A stretch of 64,000 nucleotides of DNA from an uncultured Alphaproteobacteria bacterium (GCA_903857685.1 CAIOFO010000010.1:1-64000), one strand, 5' to 3'. Counted from the stretch's first letter, positions 28,243 to 39,537 are shown. The notes: generated by a model not told the origin, from the letters alone. Made by a program: numbers and translations.

Positions 28243-29753
28243 GACGTTGGGGCGTACAGACCGCGATATTCGTCCCGCATCAGGTTTTTCTGCACCTTTC
28301 CCATGGTGTTGCGCGGCAATTGCGCCAGGATGATCACCCGCTTGGGCAATTTGAATTTCGCCAGCTGCCCGCTGAGCGCAGCCATGATGCCATCTTCCGT
28401 AAGCTTAATGCCGGTCTTGGCGACGACGAAGGCGGTCACGCCTTCGCCGAAATCCCCGTGCGGCAGACCCACCACCGCCGATTCCTCTACCCCCGGCAGC
28501 GCATCGATCAGGTTCTCGACCTCCTTGGGATAAACATTGAAGCCGCCGGTGATGATGAGGTCCTTGCCGCGCCCGACGATATGGACATAGCCGTCGGCAT
28601 TGACGGTGCCCAGATCGCCGGTGATGAAAAAGCCATCCGGGCGAAACTCGGACGCGGTTTTCTCCGGCATCCGCCAATAGCCGGAAAAGACATTGGGGCC
28701 ACGCACTTCAATCATGCCGATCTCGCCGGGGGCGACGGGCCTGCCGTCTTCGCCGGCAATGCGCAGTTCCACCCCCGGCAATGGCAAACCGACCGAGTCT
28801 GGCAACCGCATTGCCTCATAGGGGTTGGATGTATTCATGTTGGTCTCGGTCATGCCATAGCGTTCCAGGATGGCATGGCCGGTTCGCTGCTGCCATTCGC
28901 GGTGGGTCTCGGCCAAAAGTGGTGCCGAGCCGGAAATGAAAAGCCGGATGCTGCGTGTGCTGTCCCTGTTGAGGCGCGCATCGGACAGAAGCCGGGTATA
29001 GAAAGTCGGGACTCCCATCATCACCGTTGCGCCGGGCAATCCGGCAAACATGGCGTCCAGATTGAATTTCGGCAGGAAGATCATGCTGGCCGATGACAAC
29101 AATGTGGTATTGGTTGCGACGAACAAGCCGTGCGTGTGAAAAATTGGCAGGGCATGCAGCAGGACGTCGCTCTGGGAATAGCGCCAGGCCTGTTTCAGGC
29201 TGCTGGCGTTGGAGAATAGATTGCCGTGCGAGAGCATGGCGCCCTTGGACCGCCCGGTGGTGCCCGATGTATAAAGAATGGCGGCCAGATCGCCCATTGC
29301 CATGGGCGCATCGGAAAATTCGGCGGGCGCGGCCCTTGCCTCCTCCATCAGCGTGCCGGACTGTCCGTCATCGCTGAGAGTGAGGATGCGCTCATCCGGA
29401 AAGAATCCGGCAATCTTTTCGCGGCTCCGGTCCGAACAGACAAAGACGGATGGCTCGGCGTCGCTTGCAAAATAGGCCAATTCTCCCGCGGTATAATCGC
29501 TATTGAGCGGCAAATAGATCGCGCCCAGGCGCAGGCAGGCCAGATACAGGAACAGTCCTTCCGGGGATTTTTCCACTTGCACGGCCACCCGTTCACCCGG
29601 TCCCACGCCGTGGCGCGTCAGCACATGGGCAAAGCGCGCCGCCGCGGCAAAGGCATCGCCATACGACAACGGCGCGCGCCCGGGCGGCAGGATGAAGTTG
29701 CGGTCCAGATCGCTGGCGGCCTGAACGATGCGGGCGTAGAGATTGTCTGCCAT
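28239..29753 (-). CDS. matB: AMP-dependent acyl-CoA synthetase, malonyl-CoA synthetase (MatB)-like
   Basis: AILYTSGTTGRSKGAMLSHGNL, ERYGMTETNMNTSNPYEAMRLPDSVGLPLPGVELRI, GFFITGDLGTVNADGYVHIVGRGKDLIITGGFNVYPKEVE, PRNTMGKVQKNLMR. Confidence 0.82.
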   Translation of the reverse strand: MADNLYARIVQAASDLDRNFILPPGRAPLSYGDAFAAAARFAHVLTRHGVGPGERVAVQVEKSPEGLFLYLACLRLGAIYLPLNSDYTAGELAYFASDAEPSVFVCSDRSREKIAGFFPDERILTLSDDGQSGTLMEEARAAPAEFSDAPMAMGDLAAILYTSGTTGRSKGAMLSHGNLFSNASSLKQAWRYSQSDVLLHALPIFHTHGLFVATNTTLLSSASMIFLPKFNLDAMFAGLPGATVMMGVPTFYTRLLSDARLNRDSTRSIRLFISGSAPLLAETHREWQQRTGHAILERYGMTETNMNTSNPYEAMRLPDSVGLPLPGVELRIAGEDGRPVAPGEIGMIEVRGPNVFSGYWRMPEKTASEFRPDGFFITGDLGTVNADGYVHIVGRGKDLIITGGFNVYPKEVENLIDALPGVEESAVVGLPHGDFGEGVTAFVVAKTGIKLTEDGIMAALSGQLAKFKLPKRVIILAQLPRNTMGKVQKNLMRDEYRGLYAPTS

Positions 29754-30010
29754 GGATCCATGCCGTCTCGCTATTGTCTTACTGGCACAGGCCAGCCGGC
29801 CCCTCAAGCTCCGTGCGTGATCGTGGGCGCTTGGGTCTGGAAGATGTAAGCAATCCCATCCCCGGAATATTCTCGCCGGGATCGAAAAACAGGGACTTTA
29901 CGAAGATTTCACCTCGCGAATATGGTTTTTCGGCGCGCAGTCTCCCGACCGGCTTGCTGGCGGGACTGGCGGCGGGAGGTTAAAGTGATTGCGGAAGGGG
30001 TCTGCGTCGG

Positions 30011-31861
30011 ATGACGGAACTGCTGTTGGACGAGGAGATCGCGGCGGCCGAAGCGGCGCAGATCGGAACATGGCTTTGGAAGCACGGCCAATTGCGCCTG
30101 TCCCGGCAAGCCCGCGCCTTGCTGGGCGCCGCATCTCCGGAGATCTCGCACGAAGAATTCCTGGCGCTGGTGGATCCCCAAGACCGCGCCGCCATGCAAA
30201 GCGGGCTGCGTGAGCGCCTGGAACGCGGCGCGATGCACGACATTGATTTCCGCCTGGCTGCCGACGGCGGATGGTGCCGGATGCGCGGCCGCGCCAATGA
30301 CGCCGGTGCAGGCGGCATCGTGCTGGAGATTGGTGACCGGCACCATTCCGTGCGGACCGACGACAGACTGGCCGCCATCGTCACTTCGTCTGATGACGCC
30401 ATCGTGGGCAAAACGCTTGACGGCATGGTGACCGACTGGAACCGCGGCGCGGAAGCTGTCTTCGGCTACTCCGCGGCCGAAATGATCGGAAAATCGCTGG
30501 CCATCCTGTTGCCGCCTGGCCGTGAGAAGGAGGAAGAAAACATCCTGGCGCGGATCCGCAAAGGTCAAAAAATCGACCATTTTGAAACCGTCCGGCGCCG
30601 CAAGGATGGCGAACTCATTGACGTTTCCGTCACGGTGTCGCCCGTCTGGAACCACGAAGGCGCGCTGATCGGCGCCTCGAAGGTGGCTCGCGATATCACA
30701 ACCGCCCGGCGCATCCAGGCCGATCTTATTGAGCGCGAAGCGCATCTACAATCAGTGCTCGATACCGTGCCCGATGCCATGGTGGTGATTGACACGCAAG
30801 GCATCATGCAGTCCTTCAGCGCCACGGCGGAGCGGCAGTTCGGCCACACCGCCGCCGAAGCGGTGGGGCAGAATGTCAGCATGCTGATGCCCGAGCCCTA
30901 TCGCAGCCAGCATGACGGATATATTTCCCGCTACAAGGCGACGGGTGAAAAGCGCATCATCGGCGTTGGCCGGGTGGTCGTCGGATTGCGCAAGGATGGT
31001 TCGACCTTTCCGATGGAATTGTCGGTCGGCGAGGTGCGGGCCGGAGCGCGGCGCCTCTTCACCGGCTTCCTGCGCGACCTTTCCGAGCGGCAGCAAAGCG
31101 CGCAGCGCATGCAGGATCTGCAGGCCGAACTGATTTTCATGTCGCGTTTCACGGCGTTGGGCGAAATGGCCTCGACCCTGGCGCATGAACTGAACCAGCC
31201 ATTGACCGCGGTTGCCAGCTACCTCAACGGCGCGCGGCGGCTCCTGGATGCCGGCAAGCCGGGTGATGCCGCCACGGCGCGCGCCGCCATCGACAACGCC
31301 GCCGCGCAGGCGTTGCGCGCGGGCGAAATCATCAAGCGCTTGCGGGAATTTGTCTCCCGCGGCGAAAGCGAGCGCGAGATCGAGAATCTTGGCAAATTGA
31401 TCGAAGAAGCCGGCGCATTGGCGCTGGTGGGGGCGAAGGAAACCGGCGCGCGCGTGTCCTTCCACCTCGATCCGCAAGCCCATTATGTGCTGGCGGACAA
31501 GATCCAGATTCAGCAGGTTCTGCTCAATCTGATTCGCAATGCGATCGAAGCCATGCAGGAAACCCCGCGCCGCGAACTGACGATTTCCACCAGCCTCCTG
31601 GATCCCGATACGATCGAAATCGTGGTGGCGGACACGGGCCCCGGCTTGGCGCCGGAAGTGATGGCAAAGCTGTTTCAGCCCTTCGTCACCACTAAGCGGC
31701 ATGGGATGGGCGTGGGATTGTCCATTTCGCGGACAATTGTCGAAGCACATGGCGGGCGATTGTCGGCGGAGGCGAACCCGGGCGGGGGCACGATATTCCG
31801 CCTGACGCTGAAAAACGCCAATCCGGAAGATGAGGGGAGCGATGGCATCGATATCGGATAA
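30011..31861 (+). CDS. fixL: FixL-like PAS/heme-PAS sensor histidine kinase
   Basis: PAS domain with FixL heme-His context [47 protein letters not shown]; kinase [33 protein letters not shown]; HATPase_c [42 protein letters not shown]. Confidence 0.9.
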   Translation: MTELLLDEEIAAAEAAQIGTWLWKHGQLRLSRQARALLGAASPEISHEEFLALVDPQDRAAMQSGLRERLERGAMHDIDFRLAADGGWCRMRGRANDAGAGGIVLEIGDRHHSVRTDDRLAAIVTSSDDAIVGKTLDGMVTDWNRGAEAVFGYSAAEMIGKSLAILLPPGREKEEENILARIRKGQKIDHFETVRRRKDGELIDVSVTVSPVWNHEGALIGASKVARDITTARRIQADLIEREAHLQSVLDTVPDAMVVIDTQGIMQSFSATAERQFGHTAAEAVGQNVSMLMPEPYRSQHDGYISRYKATGEKRIIGVGRVVVGLRKDGSTFPMELSVGEVRAGARRLFTGFLRDLSERQQSAQRMQDLQAELIFMSRFTALGEMASTLAHELNQPLTAVASYLNGARRLLDAGKPGDAATARAAIDNAAAQALRAGEIIKRLREFVSRGESEREIENLGKLIEEAGALALVGAKETGARVSFHLDPQAHYVLADKIQIQQVLLNLIRNAIEAMQETPRRELTISTSLLDPDTIEIVVADTGPGLAPEVMAKLFQPFVTTKRHGMGVGLSISRTIVEAHGGRLSAEANPGGGTIFRLTLKNANPEDEGSDGIDIG

Positions 31862-32465
31862 TGCGGTCGTGCATCTGGTTGATGACGACGAGGAAGTGCG
31901 GCGGGCCCTCGCATTCCTGCTGGGCACGGCGGGCATGGCGGTTCGCGTCTATGAATCGGCAAATATTCTGCTGGACAAGCTCGACGTGACGCAATTTGGC
32001 GTCATCGTCAGTGACGTTCGCATGCCTGGAATAGACGGTATCCAGCTGCTGCAACATCTCAAGCAGAGGAAAGTGAACCTGCCGGTCATCGTCATGACCG
32101 GCCATGCCGATGTGGCCCTGGCGGTGGCGGCGATGAAGGCCGGCGCGGCGGATTTTATTGAAAAGCCTTTTTCCGACGAAGTACTCTTCGGTGCGATCCA
32201 GTCGGCGCTGGAGCGTTACGACCGGCCCGGGCAACTCGATTCCGAGGCTGTGGCCACGGCCCGCGCGCGACTGGCCACTCTGTCCGATCGTGAAAAGCAG
32301 GTGCTGGGCGGCCTTCTTGCCGGCCATCCCAACAAGACAATTGCCTATGACCTGGGTATCAGCCCGCGCACCGTCGAAGTGCACCGCGCCAGCGTCATGA
32401 AGAAGATGGACTCCAATAGCCTGTCCAAGCTGGTGCGAATGACGCTGCAGGCGGGAAATACCTAG
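31842..32465 (+). CDS. fixJ: FixJ-like response regulator (REC + LuxR HTH)
   Basis: [101 protein letters not shown]. Confidence 0.93.
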   Translation: MASISDNAVVHLVDDDEEVRRALAFLLGTAGMAVRVYESANILLDKLDVTQFGVIVSDVRMPGIDGIQLLQHLKQRKVNLPVIVMTGHADVALAVAAMKAGAADFIEKPFSDEVLFGAIQSALERYDRPGQLDSEAVATARARLATLSDREKQVLGGLLAGHPNKTIAYDLGISPRTVEVHRASVMKKMDSNSLSKLVRMTLQAGNT

Positions 32466-32497
32466 TTTGCGCCGGAACCGGGACGGACAAGCAGGCG

Positions 32498-32866
32498 TCA
32501 GGCCGCCTTGCTTGACGCAATTGGGTGGGCGGCAAAGTATTCCATCGCCGATCCAACGCCGCTTCCGGTCAGGTTCACGCCGGCCAGACTGAGCCCCATT
32601 TCACACCCGGCCAGCGTGGCAAGCAGGGTCAGGTCATTGCTGCTGCCCAGATGTCCGATGCGGAACATGCGGCCTTTCACCTTGCCCAGTCCCGCGCCCA
32701 GCGAAAGATCAAATCTGCTCAGGATGATCTTGCGCAGTGCGTCGGCATCTATCGAAGCGGGGACAAGCACACCGGTCAGAACAGGCGAATGAAGCTCTGC
32801 ATCGGCGCATTGAATCGGCAGACCCCGTGCATCCACTGCCCCGCGCCTGCCCGCCGCATTCGGCAA
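32498..32866 (-). pseudogene. C-terminal remnant of a serine/alanine-glyoxylate aminotransferase-like (class V) gene
   Basis: DLSLGAGLGKVKGRMFRIGHLGSSNDLTLLATLAGCEMGLSLAGV is the typical C-terminal region; the PLP-Lys domain and most of the protein (about 270 aa) are absent upstream. Confidence 0.75.
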
Positions 32867-33086
32867 ATATTCGCCACCGCCCCACCACCATTTTAATATG
32901 TGCAGCTCCAGTCCGCTCTCGGTGGGCGGCGCAGGGCGGTGGTGCGAATTTGCACGAATTAGGGCGCTTGCCTGTTTGGCAGGCGGTTATCTTCCCGGCG
33001 GTTAGCAATGCATCTGTCTGGCGCCCCATAGGCGGAAACTTGCCTTCAATCTGCCTGCAGCGAATTGGCAAAAACGTGCTGCGGCT

Positions 33087-33977
33087 TTGGCGCGGTCCCG
33101 AAAAATGTTATTTAATACCGAGGCGCGATTTTATTGCCCGGTAATCGGACCCGGCGCCAAGCTATCGCCGCTGCTCAGGGTAATCGGACCAAATGGCAGC
33201 AAGCAACTGTTGGAGCTTAGAAAAGTGACTGCGACAAAAAAGGTCCATGGCAAGACCCGCAAGGCGCGGAGTGCCAAGGCTGGCAAAGCTACGAACGGCA
33301 AATCGCTGCATGGCGAAATTCTTGCCAAGCTTCGTGATTATGTGGTGGAGGGCGGTCTGCTGAATGGAGAACGCATTCCTGAACGACAACTGTGCGAGTC
33401 ATTCGGCATTTCCCGCACGCCGCTGCGCGAGGCTCTCAAGGTCCTGGCTGCGGAAGGCCTGATTGACCTGCTGCCCAATCGCGGCGCACGGGTGCGCGTT
33501 CTCAGCCGGGTCGAGTTGCGCGAATTGTATGAAGTAATGGGCAGCATGGAAGCCCTGGCAGGCCGCGTGGCCTGTGAAAATATCACCGATGACGAATTGG
33601 CTGAGATAGAGAAGCTGCATCATGAGATGTATGCTTTTTACCTTAGGCGCGATTTGCATGCCTATTTCGACTGCAAGCAGAAAATCCACGAAAAGATCCT
33701 TCTGGTCGCGCGCAACGACCGGCTGGCGAAAACCTGTGCTGCTCTCGCCAACCAGCTGCGCCGTTCGCGCTATTCCGCGAACCTGGAGAACACGCGCGAT
33801 CGCTGGGCGGACGCGATGCGGGAGCATGAAGCCATTCTGGACGCGCTCAATCGGCGTGCCGGAAGCGAGCTCAGCGAGATTTTCTTCAGTCTTCTGCGCA
33901 ATAAGGGGATTGCCGCCATCGCGAAGTTGGATGAAATCATAATGCAGGACGCGGGTGCCGATGCCCGGCGAAGCTGA
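33087..33977 (+). CDS. GntR (FadR-type) transcriptional regulator; true start probably about 33225
   Basis: LHGEILAKLRDYVVEGGLLNGERIPERQLCESFGISRTPLREALKVLAAEGLIDLLPNRGARV plus FCD-like C-terminus. Confidence 0.9.
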   Translation: MARSRKMLFNTEARFYCPVIGPGAKLSPLLRVIGPNGSKQLLELRKVTATKKVHGKTRKARSAKAGKATNGKSLHGEILAKLRDYVVEGGLLNGERIPERQLCESFGISRTPLREALKVLAAEGLIDLLPNRGARVRVLSRVELRELYEVMGSMEALAGRVACENITDDELAEIEKLHHEMYAFYLRRDLHAYFDCKQKIHEKILLVARNDRLAKTCAALANQLRRSRYSANLENTRDRWADAMREHEAILDALNRRAGSELSEIFFSLLRNKGIAAIAKLDEIIMQDAGADARRS

Positions 33978-34237
33978 AATCAAGACAAAAGACGATATTC
34001 GACGCCACCTTGGCAATCAGCCACGCAGCGACGATCAGGTCCGCGCATACCCACATCGGGGGCGTTGCGGGCTTAAGTGTGCAAGGCCTATATGCTCCAT
34101 ATGGAAATGCTGCCGATTTCGTAACGCAGCCCGGATCGATAATTTTGAGGCGAAGAGACGAAACTTGCGATCGATCAATTTTCAGTCTTCGAAGGAATGG
34201 TAGAGATAGAGGGGAAATTTGCGGCGGCGAGGTGGTT

Positions 34238-34558
34238 ATGCAGGGACCTTTTGCAGAGCGTGAAAGAGGCTATGAGGCCAAATGGGCTCATGACGAGGAA
34301 ATCCACTTCAAGGTACTGGCCAAGCGCAACAATCTGCTGGGGCATTGGGCGGCAGAGACGTTGGGGCTGCAGGATGCCGCGGCCGACGAATATGCCATGG
34401 CGGTGGTTCACGCCGGTCTGGCGGGCAAGAGCGCCGATCCCGTATTTGAGAAAATTCTGCATGATTTCCATGCCGAGGGCATCAATCTTTCGGCGCGGGC
34501 GATCCACCAGAAAATGGAAGAACTTTTCCATGTTGCGAGCCTTGAGGTTGCGGGCTAG
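34238..34558 (+). CDS. DUF1476 / F1-ATPase inhibitor zeta-subunit-like protein
   Basis: FAERERGYEAKWAHDEEIHFKVLAKRNNLLGHWAAETLGLQDAAADEYAMAVV...MEELFHVA matches the alphaproteobacterial DUF1476 pattern. Confidence 0.88.
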   Translation: MQGPFAERERGYEAKWAHDEEIHFKVLAKRNNLLGHWAAETLGLQDAAADEYAMAVVHAGLAGKSADPVFEKILHDFHAEGINLSARAIHQKMEELFHVASLEVAG

Positions 34559-34609
34559 CCTTCCGGCGCGACGCACTGCGGCGCCTCCGGCCTTCTGGAG
34601 AATGCAAAC

Positions 34610-34843
34610 ATGATGGCCGCCGATTCGGGCACTCAGAATCCGGCCGAGGAATTACCGCGTCTGTTCGCCGAGCTGCAACAGGTCTATTTGCGCGCGGCAG
34701 ATGCCCTGCCGGCAAACGGTTTTACGGGCAACTCGGCGGCCGGGCTCTTAAAAGAATCCACGCACGCTTCGGAAATCATTCGGCGCATTCGAAAGGTTCA
34801 CAACCTTGAAGTTCCCTCCGGTCAGGATGCTGGGAAACTTTGA
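34610..34843 (+). CDS. Hypothetical small protein
   Basis: 77-aa ORF in the intergenic region; no recognised family. Confidence 0.35.
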   Translation: MMAADSGTQNPAEELPRLFAELQQVYLRAADALPANGFTGNSAAGLLKESTHASEIIRRIRKVHNLEVPSGQDAGKL

Positions 34844-35036
34844 GGCGGTTCGGCTAGGTCCGATCGCATAAGAATGCGATGCGGATTTTTGGCGCAAAAA
34901 TAAAGCCGATGACTGGCCGCTCCCGCGCCGCCGGGGCACATGAAAGCTTTATGCAGTCCGCCCAATTTCCGCATGGATATTTTATGGGGTCCGGACCTAT
35001 CTCTATCGGTGAAGTAGCCAGGTTGGAGACAAAGCC

Positions 35037-35279
35037 ATGGCGCAAATTATTGAGATGGATCCTGACACGCGGTGCTGGTTCCGGAACTGCGGGCAGCAAG
35101 AGGCCGATGAGGGCGACCATGTCTGGCCGGAAGTATCGACCCGCTATTCGCAGGAATATTCCGCGCCCACAGATCTGCAAAATGCCCAGGGACGGGTCCT
35201 GCTGGATGTGGCTGTAATCCTGGCAATTGTCGGGGTTTTGGCCACCGCTGCGGCCTTCCTTGCGCCGACATTGTCATAA
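35037..35279 (+). CDS. Hypothetical small protein with C-terminal TM helix
   Basis: 80-aa ORF; C-term VLLDVAVILAIVGVLATAAAFLAPTLS. Confidence 0.4.
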   Translation: MAQIIEMDPDTRCWFRNCGQQEADEGDHVWPEVSTRYSQEYSAPTDLQNAQGRVLLDVAVILAIVGVLATAAAFLAPTLS

Positions 35280-35472
35280 ATCCGTCGCCGGGCAGCGTTG
35301 TTCTGGATCAATTACAGCCGCGCGCTGCCAGCCCAGCCTAGCCTTGGGCAGCCTCTATCCGAAATTCAGGCCTTTATGAATTTCTTATTTTTTGTCCCCT
35401 CAATGCGTATCGAACCTTTATGCCGCCAAGCCTATTTCAGGACACGCGGCCGCGCCGGAAGATGAGGTTTTC

Positions 35473-35556
35473 ATGCTCGATATTCTGTTCATAGCCATCG
35501 GCCTGGCGTTCCTGGGCGGCGCAATGCTGTACGCCGTCGCCTGCGACCGGATGTGA
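35473..35556 (+). CDS. 27-aa membrane micro-ORF upstream of kdpF
   Basis: MLDILFIAIGLAFLGGAMLYAVACDRM; immediately precedes kdpF with short spacing; single hydrophobic helix. Confidence 0.55.
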   Translation: MLDILFIAIGLAFLGGAMLYAVACDRM

Positions 35557-35563
35557 GGACACC

Positions 35564-35653
35564 ATGAGCCTTGATTATACGTTGGGTGCGATCGTCACCC
35601 TCGGACTCCTGATTTATCTGGTTTACGCTTTGATCCGCCCCGAGCGGTTTTAA
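35564..35653 (+). CDS. kdpF: KdpF small subunit of the K+-transporting ATPase
   Basis: MSLDYTLGAIVTLGLLIYLVYALIRPERF, immediately upstream of kdpA. Confidence 0.88.
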   Translation: MSLDYTLGAIVTLGLLIYLVYALIRPERF

Positions 35654-35665
35654 GGAACCGAGCCC

Positions 35666-37393
35666 ATGACAGTGAATGGCTGGCTTCAGATCACGCTTTA
35701 TGTCGTGATCATTATCGCGCTCACAAAGCCGTTTGGCGGCTATATGACCCGCGTCTTCAACGGCGACCGCACGCTTCTGTCGCCGGTTCTTCGCCCGGTG
35801 GAGCGTTTGCTTTACGGCATCAGCGGCGTGGACGAGAAGGAAGACCAGCATTGGCTGGTCTATGCCATCGCCATGCTGGCCTTCACCATGGCGGGCTTTC
35901 TCTCGCTGTATGCGCTGCAGCGGCTGCAGGCCGTCCTGCCTTTCAATCCCCAGGGACAGGCCGCGGTCGGCGAGCATCTGGCCTTCAACACTTCGGTCAG
36001 TTTCGTCACCAATACCAACTGGCAGTCCTACGTTCCCGAAACCACCATGAGCTATCTGGTGCAGATGGCGGGACTGACGGTTCACAATTTCCTTTCCGCC
36101 GCGACCGGCATTGCGCTGGCGGTGGCGCTGATCCGCGGCTTCTCGCGGCGCTCAGCAAGCGGCGTCGGCAATTTCTGGGTCGATGTCACGCGCTGCACGC
36201 TCTACATCCTGCTGCCGGTTTCCATCATCGTCGGCCTGTTCTTCATCTGGCAGGGCATGCCGCAAAATCTCAACGCCTATACCGCCGTGACAACGCTGGA
36301 GGGCGTCAAGCAGGTGATTGCCCAGGGGCCGGTGGCTTCGCAGGAAGTCATCAAGATGTTCGGCACCAATGGCGGCGGCTTCTTCAACACCAATTCGGCC
36401 CATCCTTTTGAGAATCCCAATGCGCTGACCAATCTGGTCCAGATGGTCCTGATCTTCTCGATCGGGGCGGGCCTGACCAACGTGTTCGGCCGCATGGTCG
36501 GCAGCCAGAGGCAGGGCTGGGCGAGCTTCGCGGTCATGGGCCTGCTGTTCCTGGCCGGGGTGGCCACGGTCTATCATTCCGAGGCGCCCGGCAATCCTGC
36601 TTTTGCCGCCATGCAAGTTGACCAGGCGCCCAGCGCGCTTCAGGCCGGCGGCAACATGGAAGGCAAGGATGTCCGTTTCGGCATCGCCAATTCATCGCTT
36701 TTCACCACCGTGACCACCGATGCGTCCTGCGGCGCCGTCAACAACATGCATGACAGTTTGATGCCGCTGGGCGGGCTGGTGCCGATGTTCAACATAATGC
36801 TGGGCGAGATCATCTTCGGCGGCGTCGGCTCCGGCCTTTACGGCATGCTGCTGTTCGCCATCATCGCGGTCTTCGTTGCTGGCCTGATGGTGGGGCGTAC
36901 GCCGGAATATCTGGGTAAGAAGCTGGAATCCAAGGAAGTGAAGATGGCGATGCTCGCCATCCTGGTGCTGCCGCTCTCCATGCTGGGCTTCACGGCGCTG
37001 GCCACGGTGCTGCCCGCTGGCCTGGCGGGGCCGGAAAATGCGGGACCACACGGCTTTTCCGAGATTCTCTATGCCTTTGTCTCGGCCACCGGCAACAATG
37101 GCAGCGCCTTTGCCGGCATCACGGCCAACACGATGTTCTACAATTCCACGCTGGGCCTGGCGATGTTCATCGGCCGCTTTTTGATGATCGTGCCGATGCT
37201 GGCCATCGCCGGATCGCTTGCCGCCAAGAAAATCGTGCCGCCCTCGGCAGGAACCTTTCCCACCGACAGCGGCCTGTTTGTCGGCCTGTTGATCGGCGTG
37301 ATCGTCATCATGGGCGGGCTCATTTTCTTCCCCGCCCTGGCCCTGGGTCCCATCGTCGAGCATTTGGCGATGACCGCAGGCACACTTTATTAA
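35666..37393 (+). CDS. kdpA: Potassium-transporting ATPase subunit KdpA
   Basis: [72 protein letters not shown]. Confidence 0.97.
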   Translation: MTVNGWLQITLYVVIIIALTKPFGGYMTRVFNGDRTLLSPVLRPVERLLYGISGVDEKEDQHWLVYAIAMLAFTMAGFLSLYALQRLQAVLPFNPQGQAAVGEHLAFNTSVSFVTNTNWQSYVPETTMSYLVQMAGLTVHNFLSAATGIALAVALIRGFSRRSASGVGNFWVDVTRCTLYILLPVSIIVGLFFIWQGMPQNLNAYTAVTTLEGVKQVIAQGPVASQEVIKMFGTNGGGFFNTNSAHPFENPNALTNLVQMVLIFSIGAGLTNVFGRMVGSQRQGWASFAVMGLLFLAGVATVYHSEAPGNPAFAAMQVDQAPSALQAGGNMEGKDVRFGIANSSLFTTVTTDASCGAVNNMHDSLMPLGGLVPMFNIMLGEIIFGGVGSGLYGMLLFAIIAVFVAGLMVGRTPEYLGKKLESKEVKMAMLAILVLPLSMLGFTALATVLPAGLAGPENAGPHGFSEILYAFVSATGNNGSAFAGITANTMFYNSTLGLAMFIGRFLMIVPMLAIAGSLAAKKIVPPSAGTFPTDSGLFVGLLIGVIVIMGGLIFFPALALGPIVEHLAMTAGTLY

Positions 37394-37412
37394 GCGCCGA
37401 AAGAGGCATTCG

Positions 37413-39527
37413 ATGGATAATTCGAAAAATCGCAATAGCAGCCTGTTTGCCACGATCGGCGATCCCAAGATCCTGATTCCGGCGATCGGCGGCGCCTTTC
37501 GCAAGCTCGACCCGCGCATCATGATCCATAACCCGGTCATGTTCGTGGTCGAGATTGTGGCCACGCTCACCACCATTCTGTTCGTGCGCGATCTGGCCAC
37601 CGGTGTCGCGCATCTGGGCTTCGCATTTCAGATCAATCTCTGGCTTTGGTTCACGGTGCTGTTCGCCAATTTTGCCGAGGCGGTTGCCGAAGGCCGGGGC
37701 AAGGCGCAGGCCGCCTCGCTGCGCCAGACCAAGACGGATGCGATGGCCAAGCTGCTGACGCCCGGCGCGGCAACGACGCAGCCGGTGGCGGCGGCATCGC
37801 TCAAGCCGGGTGATATCGTGCTGGTGGAGGCGGGCGACCTGGTGCCCAGCGATGGCGATGTGATCGAGGGTGTCGCCTCCGTCAATGAATCCGCCATCAC
37901 CGGCGAATCCGCTCCCGTCATCCGGGAAAGCGGCGGCGACCGTTCGGCGGTCACCGGCGGCACCACCGTGATCTCCGACTGGATCAAGGTCCGGATCACG
38001 GCCGGCTACGGCCATACTTTCCTGGACCGCATGATCGCCCTGGTCGAGGGCGCCGAACGCCAGAAAACCCCCAATGAAATCGCCCTCAACATTCTTCTGG
38101 CGGGCCTGACAATTATCTTCGTCATCGTTATTGCAACGATTCCGAGCTTCGCCATTTATGCCGGCGGCAAGATGCCGGTGCTGGTGCTGGTGGCGCTGTT
38201 TGTGACACTCATTCCGACCACCATCGGCGCCCTGCTGTCCGCCATCGGCATCGCCGGCATGGACCGGCTGGTGCGCTTTAACGTGCTGGCGATGTCCGGC
38301 CGGGCGGTGGAAGCGGCGGGCGACGTCGACACGCTTTTGCTCGACAAGACCGGCACCATCACCCTGGGCAATCGCCAGGCGACCGAATTTCATGCCCTGC
38401 CGGGCGTTACGGCGCAGGAACTGGCGGAAGCCGCCCAGATGTCGTCGCTGTCGGACGAAACCCCGGAAGGCCGCTCCGTGGTGGTTCTGGCCAAGGAAAA
38501 ATACGGCATCCGCGGCCGCGAAATGGCGCCGCTGAACGCCAAATTCCTGCCCTTCTCGGCCCATACCCGCATCAGCGGCATCGATTATGAAGGAAGCCAG
38601 ATCCGCAAGGGCGCGGTGGACGCTGTGCTGAATTATGCCCTGACTGCGGCGGGCATGGCCACGGTCCAGGCGCCGGACCGCGCGGCGGCGGTAAAACTTC
38701 TCGGCGCCGACGCCGGCAACGCCTTCATCGCGATTTCCGAACGCGTCGCCAAGTCAGGCGGCACACCGCTGGCGGTGGCAAAGGACGGAAAGCTGCTGGG
38801 AATCATCCAGCTCAAGGACATCATCAAGGGCGGCATCAAGGAGCGTTTTGCCGAATTGCGCCAGATGGGCATCCGCACCGTGATGATCACTGGCGACAAT
38901 GCCCTGACGGCGGCGGCCATCGCGGCGGAATCGGGCGTGGATGACTTCCTGGCCCAGGCGACGCCGGAAACCAAACTCAAGCTGATCCGCGACGAACAGG
39001 CCAAGGGCAAGTTGGTGGCGATGTGCGGTGACGGCACCAATGATGCGCCGGCGCTGGCGCAGGCCGATGTCGGCGTGGCGATGAACACCGGCACAATGGC
39101 GGCCCGCGAAGCCGGCAACATGGTGGACCTGGACAGCGACCCGACCAAGCTGATCGAGATCGTGGAAATCGGCAAGCAGCTCCTCATCACCCGTGGCGCG
39201 CTCACCACCTTCTCGATCGCCAATGACGTCGCCAAGTATTTCGCGATCATTCCGGCAATGTTCCTGGCCTTTTATCCCCAGCTGCAGGCGCTCAATATCA
39301 TGCAGCTCCACACCCCGCAGAGCGCGATCCTGTCGGCCATCATCTTCAATGCGCTGATCATCATCGCCCTGATACCGCTGGCCCTCAAAGGCGTTTCCTA
39401 CCGTCCGGTCGGCGCGGCCAGCATGCTGCGGCGCAATCTCCTGATCTACGGCCTTGGGGGCATCATCGTGCCGTTTGTCGGCATCAAACTGATCGACCTG
39501 GCGGTCACCGCCATCGGTCTTGCGTGA
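37413..39527 (+). CDS. kdpB: Potassium-transporting ATPase ATP-binding subunit KdpB
   Basis: P-type ATPase: [66 protein letters not shown]. Confidence 0.97.
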   Translation: MDNSKNRNSSLFATIGDPKILIPAIGGAFRKLDPRIMIHNPVMFVVEIVATLTTILFVRDLATGVAHLGFAFQINLWLWFTVLFANFAEAVAEGRGKAQAASLRQTKTDAMAKLLTPGAATTQPVAAASLKPGDIVLVEAGDLVPSDGDVIEGVASVNESAITGESAPVIRESGGDRSAVTGGTTVISDWIKVRITAGYGHTFLDRMIALVEGAERQKTPNEIALNILLAGLTIIFVIVIATIPSFAIYAGGKMPVLVLVALFVTLIPTTIGALLSAIGIAGMDRLVRFNVLAMSGRAVEAAGDVDTLLLDKTGTITLGNRQATEFHALPGVTAQELAEAAQMSSLSDETPEGRSVVVLAKEKYGIRGREMAPLNAKFLPFSAHTRISGIDYEGSQIRKGAVDAVLNYALTAAGMATVQAPDRAAAVKLLGADAGNAFIAISERVAKSGGTPLAVAKDGKLLGIIQLKDIIKGGIKERFAELRQMGIRTVMITGDNALTAAAIAAESGVDDFLAQATPETKLKLIRDEQAKGKLVAMCGDGTNDAPALAQADVGVAMNTGTMAAREAGNMVDLDSDPTKLIEIVEIGKQLLITRGALTTFSIANDVAKYFAIIPAMFLAFYPQLQALNIMQLHTPQSAILSAIIFNALIIIALIPLALKGVSYRPVGAASMLRRNLLIYGLGGIIVPFVGIKLIDLAVTAIGLA

Positions 39528-39537
39528 GGAACCCGCC

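Noticed and set aside
34165-34178. TTGCGATCGATCAA as an FNR box upstream of the DUF1476 gene
   Set aside because: Two mismatches in one half-site; too weak to support without a matrix score.
37320-38564. 414-aa minus-strand ORF antisense to kdpB
   Set aside because: Shadow ORF over a canonical kdpB; no independent start context or family signature.
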